21,945 nt of DNA from an uncultured Christensenellaceae bacterium (lineage in GTDB: Bacteria > Bacillota > Clostridia > Christensenellales > Pumilibacteraceae), in assembly GCA_910588315.1 (NCBI GenBank), contig CAJUQF010000016.1, positions 1 through 21,945 on the forward strand, written 5' to 3'. This document shows, in pieces, positions 1 to 8,433 of this stretch; the first letter of the stretch is position 1, and every line of letters begins with the position of its first letter. The notes under the pieces are model-generated. The model did no database searches, was not told the DNA's origin, and saw only the letters and a program-made list of their open reading frames with translations. A program made the position numbers and the translations under genes.

Positions 1-415
1 GCATGGGTCTGCGCTCCCTACGAACGTCTTTCTGTTATTGCTTTACGATAAGCAATTACATTGTGCAATTCGTATTGGCTATAATTGTGCTTATACCATT
101 TTGTCATTTCGACTGGAACAACACATTCTTCCCATTGTCATTTCGACCGGAGCGCAAGCGGAGCGGAGAAATCCATTTTGTTAAATGAATTATAAACAAC
201 GTTAATTCTTTGATTTATGAGATTTCTCGACTTCGCTCGAAATGACACATGTATGGCATTGTCGTTTATTGTGTAATTCGTAGGGCAGGCAGACCCTTGC
301 CTGCCGTTTCACAAATTTTGCCTTGCCACTCACGGAGCGCAACGAGGTCTAAAGCTCCCTACGAACGTCTTTCTGTTATTGCCTTACGGTAAAACAGAGA
401 CAGATATTCCATACC
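1..415. repeat. Gene-free region with direct and inverted dispersed repeats
   Basis: No convincing gene is present. A 35-bp segment at 13-47 recurs at 354-388 with one mismatch in the same orientation. Between the copies lies an inverted pair: the arm at 136-173 opens with TGTCATTTCGACC and ends GAGAAATC, and the arm at 221-247 is its shortened complement (GATTTCTC ... TCGAAATGACA). A near copy of the first arm's opening occurs around 102-114. A further hairpin has arms GGCAGGCA (284-291) and TGCCTGCC (298-305). Repeats of this style are scattered through intergenic DNA of many gut bacteria, which I recall but cannot verify here. The 61-codon open frame at the left edge runs through the repeat and is not a gene. 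Confidence 0.7.
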
Positions 416-622
416 CTATTTGATTTTATTAAACAAAACCGTTTTGTTCTTCAATGATATTTTCGAAACGCCGTAACCGTATTCTATTGATTCTTTTTTA
501 TACGTCAAAAAAGAATGGTCTATGTTAAAACCCGATATTGCTTCGATTTCTTCGAATGAAAGTTTATATTCGTCTTTTCCGCCGGTTTTTAAATATTCCC
601 ACAGCGGCGCATATTTGCTCAT
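416..622 (-). CDS. Small DUF7662-like protein
   Basis: Encodes about 68 residues starting MSKYAPLWEYLK and ending at a TAG codon. The pattern is an N-terminal WEYLK, a central LSFEEIEAISGF helix, a DHSFL turn and a basic C-terminal strand (KISLKNKTV). It matches my memory of the short DUF7662 family, whose function is unknown. The open frame extends 15 codons further upstream, but that part overlaps a transcription terminator, and the ATG at 622 has GGGAGT seven bases upstream, so 622 is chosen. The gene follows that terminator, so it probably depends on read-through or a weak promoter: a TATAAT at 673-678 lacks a good -35. Family name moderately sure. Confidence 0.75.
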   Translation of the reverse strand: MSKYAPLWEYLKTGGKDEYKLSFEEIEAISGFNIDHSFLTYKKESIEYGYGVSKISLKNKTVLFNKIK

Positions 623-641
623 ACGTTTACTCCCGTCCATT

Positions 642-672
642 AAAAAAGAGCGGCGGACGCCCGCCACTCTTT
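642..672 (-). terminator. Rho-independent terminator
   Basis: A 12-bp stem (645-656 paired with 661-672, one G-U on the minus strand) with a 4-nt GCGT loop is followed on the minus strand by six U residues. It lies 14 bases past the stop codon of the membrane-protein gene and ends that transcript. Confidence 0.85.
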
Positions 673-685
673 ATTATACTTCTCA

Positions 686-1171
686 TCAAGTCAAAGCGCC
701 CAATATCGCATAACCTATGCCGCAGCATATCCCGAACGTTGCGCCGAGCATTCCTATAGATATAAGCACTTTAAGCCAAACCGGTTTTACCAACTTTATA
801 ACGCAAAGATTTACCGCCGATAACAATCCGCTTATACCGCCGCCGATCGCACCGCCGACTACGGGAACGATCGCACAAAGCGACACGACGTTACCCCAGA
901 CCATTATCAGGATGAACGGGAGTACCGAGAGGACGATCTCATACCATTTGATCGTCGGCGACAGCGTAACGGTATCACCGCCTATCAACAGCTTGGAACC
1001 GATCAAAAAATTACCCTTCACGGTTACAGCCGTTCCATCGGGCATCGTGAATGCGTTTTTACCGACTTTTTCGAGCGGCTTACCGTCTATGGTCACGCTC
1101 TTTCTGCCCGTCCAAGCATTTTCGTCGTAAACGATCTCGCCGAACTTTTCGCTTTTAATAATCGATCTCAT
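686..1171 (-). CDS. Hypothetical membrane protein
   Basis: About 161 residues. The first ~75 are soluble and strand-rich, with several G-x-x-LIGG type turns. The rest contains three hydrophobic segments, roughly residues 77-97, 99-124 and 132-158, with a Gly-rich stretch (GGAIGGGISG) between the second and third. No signal peptide or catalytic motif is visible. Two ATG codons are adjacent; AGGGGA lies three bases from the first (1174) and six from the second (1171), so the second is favoured. I do not recognise a characterised family. The terminator just downstream makes this the end of a transcription unit that may include mscL. Confidence 0.7.
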   Translation of the reverse strand: MRSIIKSEKFGEIVYDENAWTGRKSVTIDGKPLEKVGKNAFTMPDGTAVTVKGNFLIGSKLLIGGDTVTLSPTIKWYEIVLSVLPFILIMVWGNVVSLCAIVPVVGGAIGGGISGLLSAVNLCVIKLVKPVWLKVLISIGMLGATFGICCGIGYAILGALT

Positions 1172-1231
1172 CATTATCCCCTATACATATTGTTAAATCG
1201 GTAATCGCATTTGCAAATTCGCCGTGCGTTA

Positions 1232-1825
1232 TCATTTGTCCTGCGACTTTAACGTGTCCTGTGTCTGCGGCTGCAAAGACTTCAACAGCTCGCGGATCTC
1301 GGACAGTATCTGCTCGGTCGTTTCGGGCTTGTTCGCCTCCGCCTCGGCGGCGGCTTTTGCGGCAGCCTCTTCGTTTTGACGCTTGACATACTCCTGCATT
1401 TGCTTACGGGTCATGCCCTGCGCTTTGAGTTCCTTGCGCTGTTCCCTGCTTATCTCCACGCCTTTGAACTTAGCCGCGCCGTCACGGAACGAGTTTATCG
1501 CCTTAATTATAAGGAACAAAATAAACGCCGTGAGCAGGAAGTTGATTATCGCCATGATAAAATCGCCCCAATTTATATAGACCGATTTCGCCATGTCGAT
1601 CACTCTCGCGCCGTCTGCGTTGAGCGTGTACTCGGCTCTCAGCATGGTGATAAGTCCGGACATGTCCTGTCCCATCGGAATCGCGTTTATGAGCGGCTTG
1701 AGTATGCCGTTTACGAGCGCGGTCACGATCGCGGTGAACGCCGCGCCGATTATCATACCTACGGCAAGATCGAGTACGTTGCCGCGCGTTATGAATGTCT
1801 TGAACTCTTTGAAAAATTTCTTCAT
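1232..1825 (-). CDS. mscL: Large-conductance mechanosensitive channel MscL
   Basis: Pentameric inner-membrane channel that opens under membrane tension to release solutes during hypo-osmotic shock. The amphipathic N-terminal helix MKKFFKEFKTFITRGN leads into TM1 (GNVLDLAVGMIIGAAF, about residues 14-45), a periplasmic loop, TM2 (about 87-113) and a C-terminal bundle helix (EQILSEIRELLKSL). At about 197 residues it is longer than the usual 130-150. The extra length is a charged, Ala-rich helical linker (about 120-170) ahead of the bundle helix. The frame extends to a GTG at 1834, but AGGAG (1834-1838) overlaps that codon and sits eight bases before the ATG at 1825, so 1825 is the start. It lies 56 bases downstream of the coiled-coil gene and probably shares its transcript. 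Confidence 0.97.
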   Translation of the reverse strand: MKKFFKEFKTFITRGNVLDLAVGMIIGAAFTAIVTALVNGILKPLINAIPMGQDMSGLITMLRAEYTLNADGARVIDMAKSVYINWGDFIMAIINFLLTAFILFLIIKAINSFRDGAAKFKGVEISREQRKELKAQGMTRKQMQEYVKRQNEEAAAKAAAEAEANKPETTEQILSEIRELLKSLQPQTQDTLKSQDK

Positions 1826-1881
1826 GGGTGACACTCCTACATGATATTTTATCCGTCAATGCGCTACACGCGCAAAAGACT

Positions 1882-2112
1882 TTACTTTTGCAGTTTTTCG
1901 AGTTCCTCGTTGAGCCTGCGCAAATTCTCGCGTTCGAGTTCGATAAGTCCCGAAAACGTTTTGAAATACTCGACGTCGTCCTCGCCCGGCGTATCGTGAT
2001 TGACAAGCGCCTCGATAAACGACGACATCGAACGCAGACGTTTCTGCTCCAATATTTCTATCTCCGCCTCACTCTCTTTAATAGCCTTTTCAAGCTCGCT
2101 TTTTCTGGACAT
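1882..2112 (-). CDS. Small coiled-coil protein
   Basis: A 76-residue, highly charged protein, almost entirely helical. One heptad-like helix covers residues 1-38 and a second covers 48-76, joined by a NHDTPGEDD turn, so it probably forms an antiparallel helical hairpin. There is no membrane segment and no known motif. The start at 2112 is well supported by AAAGGAG upstream. A promoter about 100 bases upstream drives it, and mscL follows. I do not recognise the family. Confidence 0.75.
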   Translation of the reverse strand: MSRKSELEKAIKESEAEIEILEQKRLRSMSSFIEALVNHDTPGEDDVEYFKTFSGLIELERENLRRLNEELEKLQK

Positions 2113-2211
2113 GATAACTCCTTTAAATCACCGCACGGCAGACGTCGGGCGCAAACGCGAAATTCGATTTAAAACATTTAACCGTTCGGTTTATATTTCA
2201 CACGCAAAAAT

Positions 2212-2240
2212 ATTCTAACACAATACGAAGTAAAAGTAAA
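2212..2240 (-). promoter_or_regulatory. Sigma70-type promoter for the coiled-coil/mscL unit
   Basis: On the minus strand, TTTACT (2235-2240) and TAGAAT (2212-2217) are separated by exactly 17 bases. The predicted start is near 2205, about 95 bases before the coiled-coil gene. Confidence 0.55.
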
Positions 2241-2258
2241 GTTTTTTGCGCGATTTTT

Positions 2259-2612
2259 TCAGGCTATGGCTCTTATGCACTCGATGGTAAGAGCGTAGTC
2301 CTGCTTTACCTTTTCGAAAAGCGGCGCACACTCCGCGCTTATCTCCGATGCGCCGCGAAGTTTTTCCGTAAGCGCACTCGCCGAACCGAACAGCCTTGTG
2401 ATAGACAGATTGGAACATACGCCTTTAAGCGTGTGCGCGGCGCGAAACGCCGTTTCGACGTCTCGGTTTGCCATGCTGTCGCACAAAAGTTCGAAACTTT
2501 TGTCGTCTGCGACTTTGAGCAAAAATCGCGCTATGCGCTCGTCGGTACGCAAGCGGTTTACGACGTCTGCATAATCGCCGCCCATTTTTTCGTAACATTC
2601 TCGAATAGTCAT
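2259..2612 (-). CDS. HPt (histidine phosphotransfer) protein
   Basis: A 117-residue four-helix HPt domain that should carry phosphate between receiver domains. The signature AHTLKGVCSNL places the phospho-accepting histidine at residue 60, and the helix before it (DVETAFRAAH) is typical. There are no other domains. It is the last gene of the kinase operon, 25 bases after the response regulator, with a modest AAGGAA site before its ATG. The hybrid kinase upstream has two receivers but no HPt domain of its own, so this protein supplies the missing step. The predicted order is kinase His, kinase receiver Asp, this His, then the response regulator Asp. The relay order is inference; the domain call is secure. 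Confidence 0.93.
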   Translation of the reverse strand: MTIRECYEKMGGDYADVVNRLRTDERIARFLLKVADDKSFELLCDSMANRDVETAFRAAHTLKGVCSNLSITRLFGSASALTEKLRGASEISAECAPLFEKVKQDYALTIECIRAIA

Positions 2613-2637
2613 AATATGATTTCCTTAAATTATAGGA

Positions 2638-4704
2638 TCAGGCGTTACTGCCGTTATCGGACAGTCTGCCTTTTGGCGTCTGTTTGAGTTGGTTGTAGAA
2701 CTTATACGCGTTTTTGCCGCCGTACTTTACCGCGTACGCAGCTTGGTCCGCCATGTGATAGAGCGTATCGTAATCGCCCTCGCATTCTTCCGAAAGCGCA
2801 ACTCCCATGCTGACGCTGACCGTAAAACCTTTAAGCTCCTGCGTTATACACTTGAATATACGGTCGACCATTTGCGCCAACCCGTCTTTGTACTGCATGA
2901 ATATGACAAACTCGTCGCCGCCCACGCGCGCACAAACGTCGGTGGCACGCGTATTGGCGAGCATTCTGTCCGCGACGGTCTTGATAAGCTCGTTGCCAAA
3001 CAGGTGTCCGTATTTATCGTTTGCGTGTTTGAGATTGTCGAGATCGAAGAACACAAGCGCGTACTTCTTTTCGCCTGCGTTATCCAAACATTTTGTTATC
3101 AAACGCTTCGCGGCGCGTGCGTTGAAAAGGCTCGTTATAGGGTCTTTGTCGGCAAGCGATTCGAGCTGCTGTATCTCTTCGGTTTCTTCCGTAATATCGG
3201 TACACTTGCCGAGCGCGCCCTCGTACATGGGGTTTTCGTCGTCGCTCCACAACGTCTTTACGATAACTTTATTCCATTTTTTTTCGCCGCGGATATTTAA
3301 TATGTATTTGCCTTCTATGATCGGACTTTCCGGCGAAGACTTGCGCATGCGCGTCATCAGTTCGTCGAAGTCTTTTTTTCTGAATATGCGCTGCGCGAAA
3401 TCGCTCGTAGCGGGATCGATGATTTTTTCCGGAAGTTCAAGATAATCGGCGCTCCAATCGTTGAGTATGATCATCTCCGGCGACGATACGTATTCGAACA
3501 TTACTTCGCGCGAAAGATCGGCATAGAATCTGAACTTCATGCGCTCGTGTTCGAGCAATCTGATCGTGCGGTTGGAAACATCCGAACCGGATGTTTTAAG
3601 CAGCTGTTCCACATTCTCACGTATCTCGTACTCCAAGCCGTGCGACGGCGAATTTTCGTGGAGTTCGCGTTTGAGATCGTCCTTTATCTCGTCGAGACAT
3701 TTCAGGATAAGCGGATTGAATGCGCCGCACTCGCCGTTCTTTATCATATCTATCGCTTTTTCATGCGTAAAACTGTCCTTGTACACCCGCTTGCTCGTGA
3801 GTGCGTCGTACACGTCCGCAAGCGCGACGACCTGAGCCGAGATAGGTATATCGTCACCCTTGAGTCCGTCCGGATAACCGCTGCCGTCGTAACGCTCGTG
3901 ATGCCAGCGGCATATCTCCCTGCCGAACCTTATTATCGCCTCGTTGTGCCGGTACGGGATATCCTTAAGCATTTTTTCGCCGTCCTCGGCGTGCCGCTTC
4001 ATTATCTCGAACTCTTCTTTCGTGAGCCGTCCGGGTTTATTCAATATTTCTTCCGGAACGGACATCTTGCCGATATCGTGCAGCGCCGACGCATTGACTA
4101 TAGTGGTTATATCGGACTGAGACAGCTTGTATTTGTCGGTCATAAGCAACAACCGATTCAATATCATCTCTGTAAAAGTGCTGACGTGCATAACGTGCAT
4201 ACCGCTCTCGCCGTTTCTGAATTCGACGATGTGCGACAGTATCTCGACCATTATGCGGTTATCGCGCTCGCGCTCGTACACCTGCGTGGTGAGAAGATCC
4301 GCCATTTCCTTCTGCTTTAACGCAAGCATAAAGTTACTGAGTACGCGGTGCTTGACCGTACGTTCGTCGAACGGTCTGCTTATATAATCGACCGCGCCGA
4401 GATCGTACGCTCGATCTATGTACGACGAACTTGTTTCGGCGGATATCATGATGACGGGTATGGTGTTGATCCAGCCTTTTTTGTTCATCATGGCAAGAAC
4501 TTCGAACCCGTCCATCTCCGGCATAACTATATCGAGAAGTACAAGCGATATATCGAGTTCGCGCTCTTGAAGTACGACGCAAGCCTGCACTCCGTTTTCG
4601 GCCTCTATGATATCGAAATCATCGGACAGCATGTCTGAAAGCAAAGAACGGTTAAGCTCGGAATCGTCTACTATAAGAATGGATCTTTTATCGGCTTTTT
4701 TCAT
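2638..4704 (-). CDS. Response regulator with HD-GYP, PAS-like and GGDEF domains
   Basis: A 688-residue cytoplasmic output protein with both cyclic-di-GMP degrading and synthesising domains. Receiver (about 1-125): acidic pocket D13/D14 and phospho-acceptor D58; the usual lysine of the K-P-F motif is arginine (R110). HD-GYP phosphodiesterase (about 145-345): HDIGK with H209/D210 and HHERYDGSGYP at 268-278, both intact. PAS-like segment at about 390-508. GGDEF diguanylate cyclase (about 515-675): GGDEF at 595-599, preceded at the canonical spacing by an RxxD inhibitory site (R586-D589). No catalytic residue appears lost, so the protein is potentially bifunctional. AAAGGTGAT lies just before the ATG, nine bases after the kinase stop codon. 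Phosphorylation probably sets the balance between the two activities; the direction cannot be read from sequence. Confidence 0.96.
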   Translation of the reverse strand: MKKADKRSILIVDDSELNRSLLSDMLSDDFDIIEAENGVQACVVLQERELDISLVLLDIVMPEMDGFEVLAMMNKKGWINTIPVIMISAETSSSYIDRAYDLGAVDYISRPFDERTVKHRVLSNFMLALKQKEMADLLTTQVYERERDNRIMVEILSHIVEFRNGESGMHVMHVSTFTEMILNRLLLMTDKYKLSQSDITTIVNASALHDIGKMSVPEEILNKPGRLTKEEFEIMKRHAEDGEKMLKDIPYRHNEAIIRFGREICRWHHERYDGSGYPDGLKGDDIPISAQVVALADVYDALTSKRVYKDSFTHEKAIDMIKNGECGAFNPLILKCLDEIKDDLKRELHENSPSHGLEYEIRENVEQLLKTSGSDVSNRTIRLLEHERMKFRFYADLSREVMFEYVSSPEMIILNDWSADYLELPEKIIDPATSDFAQRIFRKKDFDELMTRMRKSSPESPIIEGKYILNIRGEKKWNKVIVKTLWSDDENPMYEGALGKCTDITEETEEIQQLESLADKDPITSLFNARAAKRLITKCLDNAGEKKYALVFFDLDNLKHANDKYGHLFGNELIKTVADRMLANTRATDVCARVGGDEFVIFMQYKDGLAQMVDRIFKCITQELKGFTVSVSMGVALSEECEGDYDTLYHMADQAAYAVKYGGKNAYKFYNQLKQTPKGRLSDNGSNA

Positions 4705-4713
4705 TTATCACCT

Positions 4714-7700
4714 TTACTGTTTATCTTCTTTACTCTTATCTGTTTTGCTTTTTGCGTTTTTACTTGCCGGCTTCTTGCCTGCGGCGCTCTTGCCGGCGGT
4801 TTTTTTGACGGCAGAAGTTTTGCTCGCGGGCTTTTTGCCGGAGGCATTCTTGCTTGCGGCAACTTCTTTCGCACGCTCTTCGATCTTATCGGACGCACTG
4901 CCGTTCTTATCCGGTTCGCGCCTTTGCACAAGCTTCGAAACAAGCTGCTTGAGTTTTTTCATATCGATCGGCTTTGCAAGATGCGCGTTCATGCCCGACT
5001 GTATAGCCGCTTTTACGTCGTCGTCGAAAGCGTTTGCCGTCATTGCGATAATCGGGATATTCTTGGCGTCGCCGTGATTGCTCGCACGTATTGCGCGAGT
5101 TGCGTCGTAACCGTTCATGACCGGCATTTGGATATCCATAAACACAATGTCGTAACTGCCCGGCGCGGAATTTACGAATTTTTCCACAGCCTCTTCGCCG
5201 TTGCATGCCACATCGCATTTAACGCCTTCTATCTCGAGCAATTCCATCAGTATCTCTACGTTGATCTCATTGTCTTCCGCGGCGAGCACTCGCAATCCGT
5301 CTATGGAGATATCGTCGTCCTCGGGCGTAATATCGGCAGCCACGCCGTCCGAATTTATCTGCATGATAGCGCGGCGGAAATTGGATACGAAGAACGGCTT
5401 GGACAGGAACAGATCGATTCCCGCGGCTCGCGCTTCTTCCTCGATATCTTCGAAACTATACGACGTAAGCACCATGATCGGAATATCCCGACCTACTTTT
5501 GCGCGTATCTTGCGCGCGGTCTCGACGCCGTCCATTTCCGGCATTTTCCAGTCGAGCAACACGATATTGTAATCCTGTTTGTTCTTGACGGACTGTTCCA
5601 CCATCTCGACGGCTTTCGATCCGGTAAGCGCATAATCGACGTCGACGCCGGTATCCGACATCAATTTTTTTATATCCATGCATATGTCTTCTTCGTCGTC
5701 GACGACAAGCACGTGCGTGACGTTGTGATGTTTCCAGAAATCTTCGTCGTCGGGAACGTCTTTTCCGAGCGCAAGTTCGAGTTCGACAGTGAACGTACTG
5801 CCCTTGCCGAGTTCGCTCTCAACGGACAGCACGCCGCCCATAAGATCGACTATATTTTTGGTAATAGCCATACCGAGACCCGTACCCTGTATGCCTTTAG
5901 TCTCGGCGGTGGTCTCGCGGCTGAACGGCTCGAATATGGTCTTGACATAATCTTCGCTCATACCGATACCGTTGTCCGCTACCGTGAACATGATATGTAC
6001 ATGATTATGCACCTGCTGCTTCATCGTCTCCACGCGCAGCGAGATGGTCCCGCCTGCCGGCGTGTATTTGACCGCATTGGACAGGATATTGAGCAATATC
6101 TGGTTGAGACGCATTTTGTCGCCGAGTACGAATTCCGGGATACGTCCCTTGGTATGAACGTCGAAAGTCTGCTTTTTGGCGTTAGTCTGCGATATCATCA
6201 TGGAATACAGCGACTCGATAAACTCCGTCAGGCTGAACTGCTCGATATAAAGCGAAGTCTTTCCGCTCTCGATCTTGCTCATGTCGAGAACGTCGTTTAT
6301 AAGACTGAGAAGGTGTTGACCGGAATAAGTTATTTTATGCGTGTAGTCGCGCACTCTTTCGGGATTTTCCGCATCTTTGGCAAGCAAAGTCGCATATCCG
6401 ATTATCGCGTTCATGGGCGTGCGGATATCGTGCGACATATTGGAAAGGAAATTGCTCTTGGCGGCGTTCGCATTCTTTGCGAGTTCGAGCGCCTGCTCGA
6501 GATTTGCGCGCATATTGCGCTCTTCCGTGCGGTCGAACAAAACAAGCACGCACCTGTCTTTTTTATTCTCCTTGGAATGATACAGTGCGGTGTGGAACCA
6601 ATAAATCTTATTGGTCTCGACATGCTGCATTCTCGAATCGCTTTCCCAAGCATTGCCCTCGGGCAGCGCTTTCAACGACGCGCTCGAGAACGTCTTATCA
6701 TAGTCTATAGCCGCCTTCAGAATTTTGCGCACGTCTTTCTTTATTTCTTCGTATTCTATGCCCAAAACCTGTTTGATGTTGTCGCTGACAAACTCGCATT
6801 CGAACGTTTCGGGCGAGAACGTTATGAATATATCCGTCGTATTCTGCGACAACAGGTTCAAAAGTTGTTCGCGCGATTTGACTTGCAGTTTGCTCTCTTT
6901 GACCATTCTGATATTGTTCATGACAAGCATGACGATAACGACGGCGACAACAAACATGCATATCACGACCATAACTATTATGGTAACCGTTCTGAACCAA
7001 TCGAGACTGCTGTTGACCGTTTCGCTCGGCACCGCGCCCACGAACATCCAATCCGCATAGCCTACCGGCATGTACGTCATGTAATACTCGATGCCGTTGT
7101 ATTTCATCAAACAGGTACCTGTTTTCTTTTGATCCCAATCTTTTTTTATGTTTTCGATCTCACTCGCTTCGAGATCGCATGTAGGCGCGCTCAGAAAATC
7201 CAAATAGTTGGTATACTCCAAAGACTGCACTCTCGACTGGATAAGTATATTGCCGTCGGGGAGCAATATATAGCACGCACCCATCTGTCCGAAAGTTTTG
7301 ACCGACAAAAGATTTATCATATCTTCCGAGCTGAATCTTATACCGATCGAGTCGTACTCGAACCCTTCGAATATCTGCGGCTTTTTCACTTTGATCGCAA
7401 ACATCATAAATTCTTTTTCTTCGCCGTCGATAAACTCATGCCCAACAACGCCGGCGCTGTCTTTCTCCAACAGATCGCTTATATTGCGGCGGAAACGCAA
7501 ATGCACGATATCCAATTCGTCGTCGATATCGTATATATTGTTTTCCGAATCCCAATGTCCGAGAGCTTTACAATCCACCCCGTTTATATATTCGTCGTCA
7601 TTGAGACTTTCGACTTCGGCCAAATCTTTTTTACGACTTTTCACATCGGAATTCATGAAATAAAAATCGGTAAAACCCCACTGTTCGATCTGCTTCGTCA

Positions 7701-7989
7701 TAAAGGCTTCCGTTTCGTTGCGGCGCCCGTCGCGTATTGCGGCATCTTCGCTGTTGAGATCGGCAACCGAGTTTTCTATGTACTGCTCCAAACTATGCAA
7801 AAGCTTGCGGCGACTTTCGATATTTTGCATAAACGTAGTATTCGCCTGCAAATAAATCTCGGACAAATGTTCTTTGCTTTCGTTGAAAATATGCCGAGAC
7901 GCAAATACGGAATAAAATACGGCGACTACGACAACGACAATAATGCTTGCTACCACTATTATCCCGTCTCTTATGTATCTTTTTTGCAT
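4714..7989 (-). CDS. Membrane hybrid sensor histidine kinase with two receiver domains
   Basis: A 1091-residue sensor. TM1 is at about 10-30, a Cache-like extracytoplasmic sensor at about 31-333, TM2 at about 334-358 and a PAS-like domain at about 373-488. HisKA follows, with SHDIRTP and phospho-acceptor H520. The HATPase domain has an N box at about 629-643, DNGIGM at about 672 and GTGLGMA at about 702. Receiver 1 has D813 and K864; receiver 2 has D952 and K1006. The last ~68 residues form a Lys/Ala/Ser/Pro tail resembling a histone H1 tail. The ATG at 7989 is preceded by AAAGGAG at the right distance; the longer frame to 8070 would start inside the promoter. The ligand is unknown. It heads an operon with the regulator and HPt genes and should drive the relay towards cyclic-di-GMP control. 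Confidence 0.97.
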   Translation of the reverse strand: MQKRYIRDGIIVVASIIVVVVVAVFYSVFASRHIFNESKEHLSEIYLQANTTFMQNIESRRKLLHSLEQYIENSVADLNSEDAAIRDGRRNETEAFMTKQIEQWGFTDFYFMNSDVKSRKKDLAEVESLNDDEYINGVDCKALGHWDSENNIYDIDDELDIVHLRFRRNISDLLEKDSAGVVGHEFIDGEEKEFMMFAIKVKKPQIFEGFEYDSIGIRFSSEDMINLLSVKTFGQMGACYILLPDGNILIQSRVQSLEYTNYLDFLSAPTCDLEASEIENIKKDWDQKKTGTCLMKYNGIEYYMTYMPVGYADWMFVGAVPSETVNSSLDWFRTVTIIVMVVICMFVVAVVIVMLVMNNIRMVKESKLQVKSREQLLNLLSQNTTDIFITFSPETFECEFVSDNIKQVLGIEYEEIKKDVRKILKAAIDYDKTFSSASLKALPEGNAWESDSRMQHVETNKIYWFHTALYHSKENKKDRCVLVLFDRTEERNMRANLEQALELAKNANAAKSNFLSNMSHDIRTPMNAIIGYATLLAKDAENPERVRDYTHKITYSGQHLLSLINDVLDMSKIESGKTSLYIEQFSLTEFIESLYSMMISQTNAKKQTFDVHTKGRIPEFVLGDKMRLNQILLNILSNAVKYTPAGGTISLRVETMKQQVHNHVHIMFTVADNGIGMSEDYVKTIFEPFSRETTAETKGIQGTGLGMAITKNIVDLMGGVLSVESELGKGSTFTVELELALGKDVPDDEDFWKHHNVTHVLVVDDEEDICMDIKKLMSDTGVDVDYALTGSKAVEMVEQSVKNKQDYNIVLLDWKMPEMDGVETARKIRAKVGRDIPIMVLTSYSFEDIEEEARAAGIDLFLSKPFFVSNFRRAIMQINSDGVAADITPEDDDISIDGLRVLAAEDNEINVEILMELLEIEGVKCDVACNGEEAVEKFVNSAPGSYDIVFMDIQMPVMNGYDATRAIRASNHGDAKNIPIIAMTANAFDDDVKAAIQSGMNAHLAKPIDMKKLKQLVSKLVQRREPDKNGSASDKIEERAKEVAASKNASGKKPASKTSAVKKTAGKSAAGKKPASKNAKSKTDKSKEDKQ

Positions 7990-8041
7990 ATCGGGGCTCC
8001 TTTCGGTACGATTGTTTTTCCGTTTACCTATACTTATAATC

Positions 8042-8070
8042 ATTGTAGCATAAATATCCGACATTGGCAA
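8042..8070 (-). promoter_or_regulatory. Sigma70-type promoter for the kinase operon
   Basis: On the minus strand TTGCCA (8065-8070) and TACAAT (8042-8047) are separated by 17 bases. The predicted start near 8035 gives a leader of about 45 nt before the kinase ATG at 7989. Confidence 0.8.
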
Positions 8071-8093
8071 GAGTTAAAAGATAACTTTTACAT

Positions 8094-8130
8094 ACAAAAT
8101 CGCCCGCAAGGCAAAATTACCTTGCGGGCG
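8094..8130 (-). terminator. Rho-independent terminator of the phage head operon
   Basis: A perfect 11-bp stem (CGCCCGCAAGG, 8101-8111, with its complement 8120-8130) and an 8-nt loop, followed on the minus strand by ATTTTG. It lies 29 bases past the holin stop codon and separates the head module from the kinase promoter. Confidence 0.8.
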
Positions 8131-8159
8131 AGCGTTTTCGCGCCTATCTGCGCGCGATT

Positions 8160-8378
8160 TTATTCTTCGAGATCGTCGTCTTCGGGCGACGCGTCGGATT
8201 GTTCTTTACCGTGTTTTTCGGGTACGATTATGCCTGCCATTACCAGAAACGAACATACGCCGTTTATCACGGCGCTTGCCGTCTCGCTCGCTATCTCGAT
8301 ACCGAACGCGCCGAGCATGAGAAATATCGAGCCGATAAGACTGATCCAGAACCCCGCGCTTTTTATCTTATCTTTCAC
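8160..8378 (-). CDS. Phage holin (Phage_holin_1-like)
   Basis: A 72-residue protein with two hydrophobic segments (about residues 8-24 and 33-52) and a highly acidic C-terminus (SPEDDDLEE). The order VKDKIKSAGFW, TM, short loop, TM, GIIVPEKHGK fits class II holins of the Phage_holin_1 type, which form membrane lesions in lysis. The start is taken as GTG at 8378, because AAGGAG (8385-8390) lies six bases upstream; the ATG 51 bases further up has no site. This is the last gene before the terminator. No endolysin gene accompanies it. Confidence 0.85.
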   Translation of the reverse strand: MKDKIKSAGFWISLIGSIFLMLGAFGIEIASETASAVINGVCSFLVMAGIIVPEKHGKEQSDASPEDDDLEE

Positions 8379-8433
8379 TTTTCTCTCCTTTGCTGCGATT
8401 CTTCCGCGAATTATACGAAAACGCAGCATACCG

